Shown in pieces: positions 16,240-23,301 of a stretch of 64,000 nucleotides of DNA (the first letter of the stretch is position 1; every line of letters begins with the position of its first letter). Position numbers and translations under genes: made by a program. Source of the stretch: Bacteroidales bacterium (GTDB lineage Bacteria; Bacteroidota; Bacteroidia; Bacteroidales; Bacteroidaceae); NCBI GenBank assembly GCA_004556745.1, contig SFFY01000008.1:4924-68923 (forward strand), written 5' to 3'. Under the pieces are notes generated by a model. The model made no database searches. It was not told the origin of the DNA and saw nothing but the letters and a program-made list of their open reading frames with translations.

Positions 16240-17259
16240 TTAAGGCTTGGGCATACCGATTGTTGCCCAAGTCTTCATCTCACCTTTTTCATCAGAATAA
16301 ATTAAAAAAGCATCGAGGCGGAGACCCGCTTTCTTTGCTTCTGCGAGCACGGTCTGCGCACGCTCCATGCCGCCCGACATAAAGGCGGTGGCAAAGGCAT
16401 CGGCCTCGGCGCAAGTAGGCGCAACCACCGTAGCAGAGAGCAGCGAATGGGTGACGGGCTGCCCCGTGTGCGGGCTGATGGTATGGGCATAGCGTTTGCC
16501 GTCGACCTCATAATAATTATTGTAGTTGCCGCTGGTGGCCATCGCGCAATCGTTTACGGAGATGACCGCCGCGTTGTCTGCCGCGCCGGCTGCCTCTGAG
16601 GGGCGGCTCACGCCAATGCGCCACGCCTGCTTCTTGTCGTTCGTTCCGGCGGTTCGCACCTCGCCACCAATTTCTACCATATAATTATTTACGCCCTCGC
16701 GCATGAGCAATTCCGCTACGCAGTCCACTGCATAGCCTTTGGCGATGGCACCGAAGTCAAGCTTGACGCGCGGGTCGCTGCGCGTAACGATGCCTGCCGC
16801 GTCAATATTAACCTTCTCACATCCTACGAATTGCATGAGGCTGTCTATCATCTGCTGCGTTACGTTGGCACGGTGCTCGAACCCGAAGCCCCACGCGCTC
16901 ACCAAGGGCTGCACCGTGGGGTCGAAGTCGCCGCCCGTGACCTGACTGATGCTAAGGGCGAGACGCATCACCTTTGCCAGCATCGTGTCAGCCTGCTGGA
17001 TTTCGCCACGGTTGATGCAACAGAGCGTACTTTGCTGATTGAAGAGCGAAAGGGAATTGTCCACGCGCCGCAGCGTGCCGAGGATAAGGCTGTCGAGCGG
17101 CTGCGCGGCTTCGTATTTGATGTGGTAGGTGGTGCCGAAGATGCTGCCTTCGGCGGTGCGGAAGGTTGCCTTGGCGAGGCTGTTGCGGTTAAGCAAGATA
17201 AAGGCCGTGGCAACGATGAGGAACAGAAGAAAGGCAATTTGCCGTTTTTTGAGTTGCAT
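16240..17259 (-). CDS. apbE: FAD:protein FMN transferase (ApbE)
   Basis: Attaches FMN through a phosphoester bond to Thr/Ser of periplasmic redox subunits such as NqrB/NqrC and RnfG. The 339-aa protein has an N-terminal membrane anchor/signal (QIAFLLFLIVATAFILLNRN), the substrate and metal motifs DFGAIAKGYAVD and GGEVRTAG, the segment HTISPHTGQPV, and the Mg-binding EADAFATAFM. Its acceptor proteins are not in the window. It follows mntP on the minus strand with element C2 between (element 16 nt before the ATG). Confidence 0.95.
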   Translation of the reverse strand: MQLKKRQIAFLLFLIVATAFILLNRNSLAKATFRTAEGSIFGTTYHIKYEAAQPLDSLILGTLRRVDNSLSLFNQQSTLCCINRGEIQQADTMLAKVMRLALSISQVTGGDFDPTVQPLVSAWGFGFEHRANVTQQMIDSLMQFVGCEKVNIDAAGIVTRSDPRVKLDFGAIAKGYAVDCVAELLMREGVNNYMVEIGGEVRTAGTNDKKQAWRIGVSRPSEAAGAADNAAVISVNDCAMATSGNYNNYYEVDGKRYAHTISPHTGQPVTHSLLSATVVAPTCAEADAFATAFMSGGMERAQTVLAEAKKAGLRLDAFLIYSDEKGEMKTWATIGMPKP

Positions 17260-17275
17260 GAGGATGAACTTATTA

Positions 17276-17459
17276 TAGTAAACAAGTAAACGAGTAGACG
17301 AGTAGACAAGACAAGTTACTCTTGTGAAAACATAATTTGCAATACATATCTGTCTCGTCTACTCGTTTTCTTTGAGATTTTCGGCGGCGCTCGGCAATAT
17401 GAGCAAGCTCTATTGCACTCGCTTGCACGAAAATTTCCTTGTAAACTCGTCTACTAAAA
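17276..17459. repeat. Family C element, copy C2 (long form)
   Basis: Left arm reads AG-TAAACAAG-TAAACGAG-TAGACGAG-TAGACAAG, four 8-mers of the form TARACRAG; right end ACTCGTCTACTAA. It contains the extra module with GAGATTTTCGG and CTTGCACGAAAATTTCC also present in C4. It lies 6 bp from the mntP stop and 16 bp from the apbE start. Confidence 0.85.
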
Positions 17460-17465
17460 AGGAAA

Positions 17466-18041
17466 TTACGCCAGCAAATGCTCGCACAGGATTTTGATGC
17501 CGATGATAATCAGGATAACACCGCCGATTTGTTCTGCCGGCAACTTAATCAGTCTACCCACGCGCACGCCAATGAATTTGCCCGCCAGCGACAACAGCCA
17601 ACTTGCGAAGCCGATGATGAGGCAGGGCACCAAGGCCTCGCCGAGCGTGAGTATGCGCAGGCCGGGGCGGAACGTGAAACCCACGGCGAGCGCGTCGATG
17701 CTCGTGGCCACAGAGAGCGTGAGCAACACGCCAATGCTGGAAGGATTAAAATGCTTCATGCCTTCCTGCTTGTGCATCGCCTCCCATATCATCTTGCCGC
17801 CGAGAAAGGCGAGCAGGCCAAACGCCACCCAATGGTCGTAGGCCTCGATATTGCCCACGAGCACCGTGGCGGCCAGCCAGCCGATGAGCGGCATGATGCC
17901 CTGAAACAGTCCGAAGAGCAACGCCATGAACCACACCTGCCAGCCCATGCGGCGCTCGATGATGCCGCACGTGATGCTCACAGAGAAGCAGTCCATTGCC
18001 AGGGCAACGGCTATAAGCCATATTTCCATAGAGAAAAGCAT
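17466..18041 (-). CDS. mntP: Manganese efflux pump MntP
   Basis: A 191-aa, six-helix membrane protein that exports Mn2+. The two conserved Asp-containing helices are visible as AVALAMDCFSVSI (about 12-24) and SVATSIDALAVGF (about 110-122), the repeat pair typical of MntP. No Mn riboswitch-like leader could be recognised; a family C element occupies the upstream spacer instead, 21 bp before the ATG. It follows DUF6048 on the same strand and precedes apbE. Confidence 0.95.
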   Translation of the reverse strand: MLFSMEIWLIAVALAMDCFSVSITCGIIERRMGWQVWFMALLFGLFQGIMPLIGWLAATVLVGNIEAYDHWVAFGLLAFLGGKMIWEAMHKQEGMKHFNPSSIGVLLTLSVATSIDALAVGFTFRPGLRILTLGEALVPCLIIGFASWLLSLAGKFIGVRVGRLIKLPAEQIGGVILIIIGIKILCEHLLA

Positions 18042-18062
18042 AAGCTGTAGGATATGGTTGTT

Positions 18063-18182
18063 TTAGTAAACGAGTTTACGAGTAAACAAGTAGACGAGAC
18101 ATAGATGTCTTGCTATACAATAATATATTATGTGTGTTAGTAACTTGTCTTGTTTACTGGTTTACTCGTTTACTTGTTTACT
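18063..18182. repeat. Family C element, copy C3
   Basis: Begins TTAG-TAAACGAG-TTTACGAG-TAAACAAG-TAGACGAG and ends with the inverted run CTTGTTTACTGGTTTACTCG and CTTGTTTACTAA; core has GTCTTGCTATACAATAATATATTA. It fills the spacer between the DUF6048 stop (6 bp) and the mntP start (21 bp). Confidence 0.85.
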
Positions 18183-18188
18183 AATCCG

Positions 18189-18935
18189 TTACAAATCAAA
18201 CACAAGGTTAAACGTGCCGCTGATAGCGTGGTTGCCCTGCTTGCCATAACCCGGCACGTACCACGCAGAGCCCACGTCCGCCTTTTTCTCGTGTATGCGC
18301 TGACGGTATCGCAGCGTCCAACCGATATGGAAGAAGCGGCAGATGCGTGCTTCTAGGCCGCCCGCCAGCTCCAGCCAGTGCTGCCCGCCTTTCAGACCGT
18401 GGAAACTAAACGGCAGTTCGTCGCCATAAACCGGGTCAATGAGGTTAGGGCCGCCGAGGTCGTACTTGAAAGAGGTGAAGGCGTAGCGCAGGCCGAAGAA
18501 GATGCGGTTGCCCGACTTCTTGTCGTTCGCCACATTGTAGTCGCAGCCGATGCGGAAGTAGGGCGCGTTGGATTTATAGTGTATCAGCGTCGTCTCGTCC
18601 GTGTGGTTGCTTACGCCCCAGCCCACTTCGGCAACCGGGAAGAACCTGTTGCCGAGGTTCACGCGGAAAAAACCTTCGTATTGCCCGTAGGGCGCAAAGA
18701 TGCCCATGGCAATGCCCACGATGTCGCCGCCCACGGCAAAGCCTTTGAGCAGTTTCCCATCATCAGCCTTTGCAGCTGCGGCGGCCGCCGCCTCTTTCGA
18801 CTCATACTGAATACCGCGCACGCGCTGCGCCGGCGGCACAGAGTCGGCGGTCGCTTTGTCGCGCTGCGCCTTTGCGGGCAGGCAGAGGCTAATGAGCAGT
18901 AGAACGCAGGAATATTTTAAGATTTTCAATATCAT
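18189..18935 (-). CDS. DUF6048 family outer-membrane barrel protein
   Basis: A 248-aa exported protein: signal peptide MILKILKYSCVLLLISLCLP-AKAQ, then alternating beta strands (FFRVNLGNRFFPVAEVGWGV, FRIGCDYNV, IFFGLRYAF, WLELAGGLEARI) ending in a hydrophobic aromatic-rich strand GTFNLVFDL, a typical outer-membrane C-terminus. DUF6048 genes usually follow DUF6452 genes in Bacteroidales, as here. The ATG at 18935 lies inside the end of the DUF6452 gene (47-bp overlap), suggesting coupled translation. The function is unknown. Confidence 0.8.
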   Translation of the reverse strand: MILKILKYSCVLLLISLCLPAKAQRDKATADSVPPAQRVRGIQYESKEAAAAAAAKADDGKLLKGFAVGGDIVGIAMGIFAPYGQYEGFFRVNLGNRFFPVAEVGWGVSNHTDETTLIHYKSNAPYFRIGCDYNVANDKKSGNRIFFGLRYAFTSFKYDLGGPNLIDPVYGDELPFSFHGLKGGQHWLELAGGLEARICRFFHIGWTLRYRQRIHEKKADVGSAWYVPGYGKQGNHAISGTFNLVFDL

Positions 18936-19431
18936 CGTAATCAACCGTTGTGCGCACAACCGCCACGCTGTCGATCGTCAGCGGCAGTTCTGCCAAGGGG
19001 TGCGACGTCCAGCGCACACTCTCAATGTTGTGGAACACGGAGGCGGGGCAGTCCACTGCCTCAAAGTGCACGCTGCTGCTGTGGGTCAGGAAAATAGTGT
19101 CTTCCGCCGCTTGCCCCGCAATGTTTTTCAGTTGAAAGAGCAACGTGTCCTGACCTGTGCGGTTGCGCAGCGGTAAGAAAAGCGTGCCTGTGCCAACGGC
19201 GCGGTTCACGAGCACCGTGTCGCGGCTCGCGGGGCGAATGGTGAGCGTGTCGGCAAGGGAAAGTGCCTCGCCCGTCTCGGACGTGTACAGACCGCACTGC
19301 ATGACCACCACGTTGTCGAGCGGGCAGTCCATGCCGTCGCAACCAGCCGGCAGCAAGGCGGCGAGCAGAGCGATTGTACCAAGCGCCGCCGCCATACGTA
19401 TATTATATATAAGGGTCTTGCCCTTGCGCAT
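18889..19431 (-). CDS. DUF6452 family lipoprotein
   Basis: A roughly 180-aa lipoprotein with lipobox LLPAGC and a two-Cys N-terminal region (DGMDCPLDNVVVMQCGLYTS). The start is uncertain: ATGs at 19434 and 19431 overlap the glycosyltransferase stop (ATGATG over TGA) and give a positively charged n-region MRKGK; an ATG at 19395 right after an AT-rich motif gives MAAALGTIALL without charge. I prefer 19431. The family usually pairs with DUF6048. The predicted product is a periplasmic or outer-membrane-attached protein of unknown role. Confidence 0.78.
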   Translation of the reverse strand: MRKGKTLIYNIRMAAALGTIALLAALLPAGCDGMDCPLDNVVVMQCGLYTSETGEALSLADTLTIRPASRDTVLVNRAVGTGTLFLPLRNRTGQDTLLFQLKNIAGQAAEDTIFLTHSSSVHFEAVDCPASVFHNIESVRWTSHPLAELPLTIDSVAVVRTTVDYDDIENLKIFLRSTAH

Positions 19432-20396
19432 CATACTTCCTTCTCTATTTTATAATCGTTGCGCCCCTCTGCGTTGCGGCTGATGAGTTCGCCGAGGAAA
19501 CCCGCCACGAACAACTGCGTGCCGAGGATCATCGTGGTGAGGGCGATGTAGAAATAAGGCGACGACGTGACCAGCGGAGCAGGAGTGCCGTGGCTCAATG
19601 CTATCAATTTCACGGCGCCCACCACCACCACGGCCACGAAGCCGAGGAAGAACATGATCGAACCGAGGAAACCGAACACGTGCATCGGTTTCAGTCCGAA
19701 ACTGTCCATAAACCACAGCGAAAGCAAATCGAGATAGCCGTTCACGAAGCGGTTCAGCCCGCCAAACTTCGTTTTGCCAAACTTGCGCGCCTGGTGGTGC
19801 ACCACCTTCTCGCCGATTTTGGCGAAGCCCGCATTCTTGGCCAAGTAAGGAATGTAGCGGTGCATCTCGCCGTACACCTCGATATTCTTTACCACATCAA
19901 CGCGATAGGCTTTTAGCCCGCAGTTGAAGTCGTGCAGGTTCTTGATGCCGCTCACGCGCCGCGCAGTGGCGTTGAAGAGTTTGGTGGGAATGGTTTTCGA
20001 GAGCGGGTCGTAGCGTTTCTGCTTATAGCCGGAAACGAGGTCGTAGCCGTCCTCCGTAATCATGCGATACAGTTCGGGGATTTCATCGGGCGAGTCCTGC
20101 AAATCGGCATCCATTGTAATCACCACGCTACCCAGCGCCGCGCGGAAACCGCAGAACAGGGCGGGCGACTTGCCATAGTTGCGACGGAACTTGATGCCGT
20201 GCACGCAGGCGTCCTTCTGTGCCAGCCCCTCGATGACTTGCCAAGAAGAGTCGGTGCTACCATCGTTCACAAAAATAATTTCGTAGGTAAAGCCGTGCGC
20301 CTGCATCACGCGCACAATCCAATCGTAAAGTTCCGGCAGGCTCTCGGCCTCGTTGTAAAGAGGCACGACCACCGAGATATTGTATTTTGCTTCCAT
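19431..20396 (-). CDS. GT2 glycosyltransferase, DPM1/undecaprenyl-phosphate type
   Basis: A 321-aa membrane-linked glycosyltransferase: GT-A domain in residues 1-230 with VVVPLYNEAESLP, FVNDGSTDSS and the catalytic metal motif DADLQDSPDEIP, and two C-terminal membrane helices (about 235-262 and 275-305). This arrangement is that of enzymes moving a sugar from a nucleotide donor to a polyprenyl phosphate (ArnC/DPM1-like). Sugar identity cannot be told. It is followed by DUF6452 with overlapping stop and start, and preceded by the DUF4199 gene (11 bp), a pairing common in Bacteroidales. Confidence 0.9.
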   Translation of the reverse strand: MEAKYNISVVVPLYNEAESLPELYDWIVRVMQAHGFTYEIIFVNDGSTDSSWQVIEGLAQKDACVHGIKFRRNYGKSPALFCGFRAALGSVVITMDADLQDSPDEIPELYRMITEDGYDLVSGYKQKRYDPLSKTIPTKLFNATARRVSGIKNLHDFNCGLKAYRVDVVKNIEVYGEMHRYIPYLAKNAGFAKIGEKVVHHQARKFGKTKFGGLNRFVNGYLDLLSLWFMDSFGLKPMHVFGFLGSIMFFLGFVAVVVVGAVKLIALSHGTPAPLVTSSPYFYIALTTMILGTQLFVAGFLGELISRNAEGRNDYKIEKEV

Positions 20397-20407
20397 ATAA
20401 AGATGAA

Positions 20408-20995
20408 TTAGCGAGATTTATTTCCTTTCCTTCTGCACACAATGCCCACGAAGAGCGCGATGACGGGCGTGGCAAACATGGCCATGTAGAGCGAGGCGGC
20501 GGCATAGCCAGCCGGGCCTACGGAGCGCAGGGCGTCGGGCAAACCTTCCAGTCCGCCTTCGCCGCTGGCGGCATTCAGCTGTTCCAACAAGCCGCTTTCT
20601 TGCAACGCCTGTTGCAATTCGGGCTGGGAAAGCGCGGCGGCGTAATCGCTAAAAATTGCGCCGTTGTCGAAGTAGCGCAAATACACGAAGATGCCCACCG
20701 CCACCCAGATAGAGGCGTAGAAGCCCATGAAAAGCGTGTGCGTGAAACCGCGCCCGAACGAGAACGCGCCGTCCGAGCCCGCCACGCTGCGGCGGAAGCG
20801 CCAGGTCAGCACCACGCCCAGCACAGGACCTGCCAGCGTCATGAGCATAAGCAGATTGGAGCAAAGCACGGAACTGAAAGAATAACGGAAAGCCACGAGC
20901 GAAAGCCAACCCCACAGGCCGAGCCACAAGCCATTCTGCATGGCGTAGGCATTAGTCTGCTGAAAAGTATTGTTGTCTTGGGGAGTTGTCATCAT
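20408..20995 (-). CDS. DUF4199 family membrane protein
   Basis: A 195-aa protein with four hydrophobic segments (about 15-35, 42-65, 75-100 and 165-185; for example LWLGLWGWLSLVAFRYSFSS and MFATPVIALFVGIVCRR) and the loop YLRYFDNGAIFSDYAA typical of DUF4199. Function unknown; its habitual neighbour is the GT2 glycosyltransferase that follows here, suggesting an envelope role. The ATG at 20995 (or 20992) is preferred over upstream in-frame ATGs because the promoter box TAACTTTG lies at 21043-21050. Confidence 0.8.
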   Translation of the reverse strand: MMTTPQDNNTFQQTNAYAMQNGLWLGLWGWLSLVAFRYSFSSVLCSNLLMLMTLAGPVLGVVLTWRFRRSVAGSDGAFSFGRGFTHTLFMGFYASIWVAVGIFVYLRYFDNGAIFSDYAAALSQPELQQALQESGLLEQLNAASGEGGLEGLPDALRSVGPAGYAAASLYMAMFATPVIALFVGIVCRRKGNKSR

Positions 20996-21042
20996 AAAAA
21001 AGACCACGGAAAGTGCGAAAAACGACTTAATTATCTTACGTG

Positions 21043-21050
21043 CAAAGTTA
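21043..21050 (-). promoter_or_regulatory. -7 box for DUF4199-GT2-DUF6452-DUF6048
   Basis: Minus-strand TAACTTTG followed by CACG, 48 bp before the DUF4199 ATG. It is the last promoter-like site seen before this four-gene run. Confidence 0.7.
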
Positions 21051-21130
21051 CGCAGATTTTGCGAAACATTCTTTGCTACAAGTATTTTTCTGCTACGACA
21101 AAGCCCCTTCCCCGATTTTTTAGAGAGCAA

Positions 21131-21157
21131 AACGGGCGCGCCGTCGGCGTGCCCGTT
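21131..21157 (-). terminator. Terminator after DUF4827 gene
   Basis: Minus strand: AACGGGCACGCCG and CGGCGCGCCCGTT form a GC-rich stem with a very short loop, followed by TTGCTCTC. A variant of the AT-rich motif (CTATATATATAAATATGTAT at 21159-21178) lies between this hairpin and the stop codon at 21184. Confidence 0.65.
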
Positions 21158-21183
21158 GCTATATATATAAATATGTATGCTTT

Positions 21184-21873
21184 TTACCTGCCTCGAGTAT
21201 AACTGATGTCGTAGAAGCAGGCATAGACATTGGCGGAAGCATTGATTTGTCCCTGTGTGCTGGGCACGATGACGCGCACGCGCGCCACTTCTTCGTCTTC
21301 GCTTTCCTGGCGGCCGAGGTTAATATATTTCAAAGGTATCAACCAGCCGGCAGGGACGGTGGAGGTGTCGTAGGTGTTCTTCATCACGCCGCTAAGAAAG
21401 GAAGCCTGGATGGTGCCGTAGGAGTTGGTGCAGGTCATCACGTCGGGCATCACGGCGTAAGCGTTGAGCACATTGGTGCTGCGCACATAGGCGGAGGCGA
21501 TGTCGTATTCGGTGTAACGCACGAGCACCGTGGCGCTCTCGCCTTCGGCAAGGGGCTTGCCGGGGCCTTTGCGCAGGATTTGCATGTACACGCCGCTGCT
21601 GTTGAAGAGTACGTATTCGTTGCGCGAGACATCTGTGGTGTAACCCTTTGCCGCGAAGTCGCTCTCGGAGATCACGTTGATGCCGCCGGGCACGTTGATG
21701 CTATACGTGTCGGAGTTCGTGTCGGTAAGGCTGACGCCGGTATTGAGGAAATTCTGTATCTGCTGGTTTTCCTTCTCGCGGCGGTCGGCATAAGTTTCTT
21801 CATCGTCGCAGGAACAAAACAGACCTACGGCGGCGAAGACAAACAGTAAGAATAAGGCAGGATAATGCTTCAT
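21184..21873 (-). CDS. DUF4827 family lipoprotein, FKBP-like
   Basis: A 229-aa lipoprotein: signal MKHYPALFLLFVFAAVGLFC with the lipid Cys in the FCSC stretch, followed by DDEETYADRREKENQQIQNF and a domain with VYMQILRKGPGKPLAEGESA, a pattern like FKBP-type isomerases, though FKBP active-site aromatic residues are not obvious. The ATG at 21873 is supported by a -7 box 20 bp upstream. It is a single-gene unit ending in its own hairpin. Possible roles include periplasmic folding; activity is doubtful. Confidence 0.75.
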   Translation of the reverse strand: MKHYPALFLLFVFAAVGLFCSCDDEETYADRREKENQQIQNFLNTGVSLTDTNSDTYSINVPGGINVISESDFAAKGYTTDVSRNEYVLFNSSGVYMQILRKGPGKPLAEGESATVLVRYTEYDIASAYVRSTNVLNAYAVMPDVMTCTNSYGTIQASFLSGVMKNTYDTSTVPAGWLIPLKYINLGRQESEDEEVARVRVIVPSTQGQINASANVYACFYDISYTRGR

Positions 21874-21892
21874 AATGAGAGAAAATGCGGTG

Positions 21893-21900
21893 CAAAAATA
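21893..21900 (-). promoter_or_regulatory. -7 box for DUF4827 gene
   Basis: Minus-strand TATTTTTG followed by CACC, 19 bp upstream of the ATG at 21873. Confidence 0.65.
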
Positions 21901-21946
21901 CAATTTATTTCTTAGATTTCTGCACTATCTGCGCAGGGAAGTATAA

Positions 21947-21983
21947 AAAAAGCGCAAGTGGCGGCGTGTCACACGTCCCCTAC
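21947..21983 (-). terminator. Rho-independent terminator after DUF4369 gene
   Basis: Minus strand: GCAAGTAGGGGACGTGTG, then ACACGCCGCCACTTGC, then GCTTTTTTTATA. The stem has two bulges and is followed by a seven-T run. The left arm overlaps the end of the coding region. Confidence 0.8.
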
Positions 21984-22675
21984 TTGCGGGCTTGCTGCAA
22001 ATAATTCTTTACAAAGGGATTGGAGAGAAACTCTACGGGGGCAGCCTGCACGATGCGCGTGATCTGCGAGGTCATCACGGGTGAGGGGTATTGGCTGCAC
22101 ATAAGCATGAACACGCCGGGACCAAGGGGGTTGTCGTAGTTTTCGGTGACGAATTGCACATCGAGGTCTTCAGACTGTCTGTTGAGTTTGGCAAGGTGCC
22201 GACCCACGGCTTTGTCGATGTCGTCGGGCGAGGCACCGGCATACATCATGCGCATGCTTTTGCGGTGGAGCTCCCAAATCTCATTGTCGAGGCGGTTCTT
22301 TTCTCTGAAAAACTTATAGAGCTTGTCGTTGAGCGGGCCGCCGGAGACGCGCTGCTCCACGTTGTCGACCTGCACGGAGAGTTTGCCGTTTTCGAGCACC
22401 ACGGGCATCACGCAGTCGCCTTCGGAATAGAGCAGTGCCATCATCACGGAGTCTACGTCGCCGTCGAAAGAGAAGCGTCCGTGCTCCATGCGGCAGGAGT
22501 CGAGGCAAACGGTGGAGGTCTGCACGGTGGCGAAACCGTCGGGCGTAAGGCGGAGGTACATCATCCGTCCGTCGAGGGAGGAAACAGAGGATTTGCCGTC
22601 GATATTATATTGCTCCGCGCAGGAAGTGAGGAGCAAGGTAGCGAATGAGAGGAGCAGATAAAAGTATTTGGGCAT
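21980..22675 (-). CDS. DUF4369 domain lipoprotein
   Basis: A 231-aa lipoprotein with signal MPKYFYLLLSFATLLLTSC (lipid Cys at 19) and a DUF4369 beta domain (SSLDGRMMYLRLTPDGFATV, then CLDSCRMEHGRFSFDGDVDS), as found at the N-terminus of TlpA/ResA-type thioredoxin lipoproteins. Here no thioredoxin domain follows; the C-terminal part (120-231) is helical and charged. Function unknown, likely periplasmic. The 5' end is unusual: the start codon lies 4 bp from the terminal inverted repeat of element G, so leader and promoter must be inside that element. Confidence 0.75.
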   Translation of the reverse strand: MPKYFYLLLSFATLLLTSCAEQYNIDGKSSVSSLDGRMMYLRLTPDGFATVQTSTVCLDSCRMEHGRFSFDGDVDSVMMALLYSEGDCVMPVVLENGKLSVQVDNVEQRVSGGPLNDKLYKFFREKNRLDNEIWELHRKSMRMMYAGASPDDIDKAVGRHLAKLNRQSEDLDVQFVTENYDNPLGPGVFMLMCSQYPSPVMTSQITRIVQAAPVEFLSNPFVKNYLQQARK

Positions 22676-22679
22676 ACTT

Positions 22680-22869
22680 TAGGGAGGTTCTAAAAATTAC
22701 GCTTTTCAGGGAGGTTTATCAGGTACTATTTCGGCTGCTTTTTGCTTTTTAGAGCGACCTTTTGTAAGTTTTGGCAGTCGCATAGCTCGCTATGCTCCTT
22801 TCGCAACTTACAAAATCTCATCTCTAAAAACTCAAAAATCAGCTCGACATAATTTTTAGAGCCTCCCTA
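22680..22869. repeat. Family G element with terminal inverted repeats
   Basis: TAGGGAGGTTCTAAAAATTA at one end and TAATTTTTAGAGCCTCCCTA at the other, about 190 bp, with an inner pair TTGTAAGTTTTGGCAGTCGC / GCAACTTACAAAATCTC. No open frame. It abuts the DUF4369 start. From 22870 to 23035 nothing recognisable was seen. Confidence 0.8.
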
Positions 22870-23035
22870 AAAGAGTTCTTGCTTTCTGGCTGCAAATATA
22901 CAACGTTCCCTATGAATCATACATTATGATACGTGAAAGTTGCTCGGAAATAAGTTTTTTTGAGAATTGAACCACGAAAAAGGAGAAATACGTTGCATTT
23001 TTTTACATATAGTCAGCGGGGAGGAAGATAGAGAG

Positions 23036-23257
23036 GTGCCTGGAAGGCACTACGGAGCGAAGCGACGGTAACCGGGGACGAAGTCCTCGGAGAAGGTTGT
23101 TGCTATGGTTCTGCCTGGAAGGCAGTACGCCTGTGGCAATGTATAAAGAGCATGTCCTGTGGCGTAGTGTCTTCCAGGCACATCGTCCTCGCATCGCTTA
23201 TCCGAGGACTTCGTCCCCGGTTACCATCGCTTCGCTCTGTACTGCCTTCCCGGCAGA
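23036..23257. repeat. Family A element, copy 2
   Basis: About 222 bp, bounded by GTGCCTGGAAGGCACTACGG and CTGTACTGCCTTCCCGGCAG; arms contain GTAACCGGGGACGAAGTCCT and CGAGGACTTCGTCCCCGGTT. It lies 45 bp from the mfd stop. Confidence 0.85.
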
Positions 23258-23301
23258 TAGCACACCAATCACACCATCATTTCAGTATTATAATGATGCC
23301 C

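Noticed and set aside
17276..18182. Manganese riboswitch upstream of mntP
   Set aside because: The upstream spacer is filled by family C element C3; no yybP-ykoY-like structure was recognisable.
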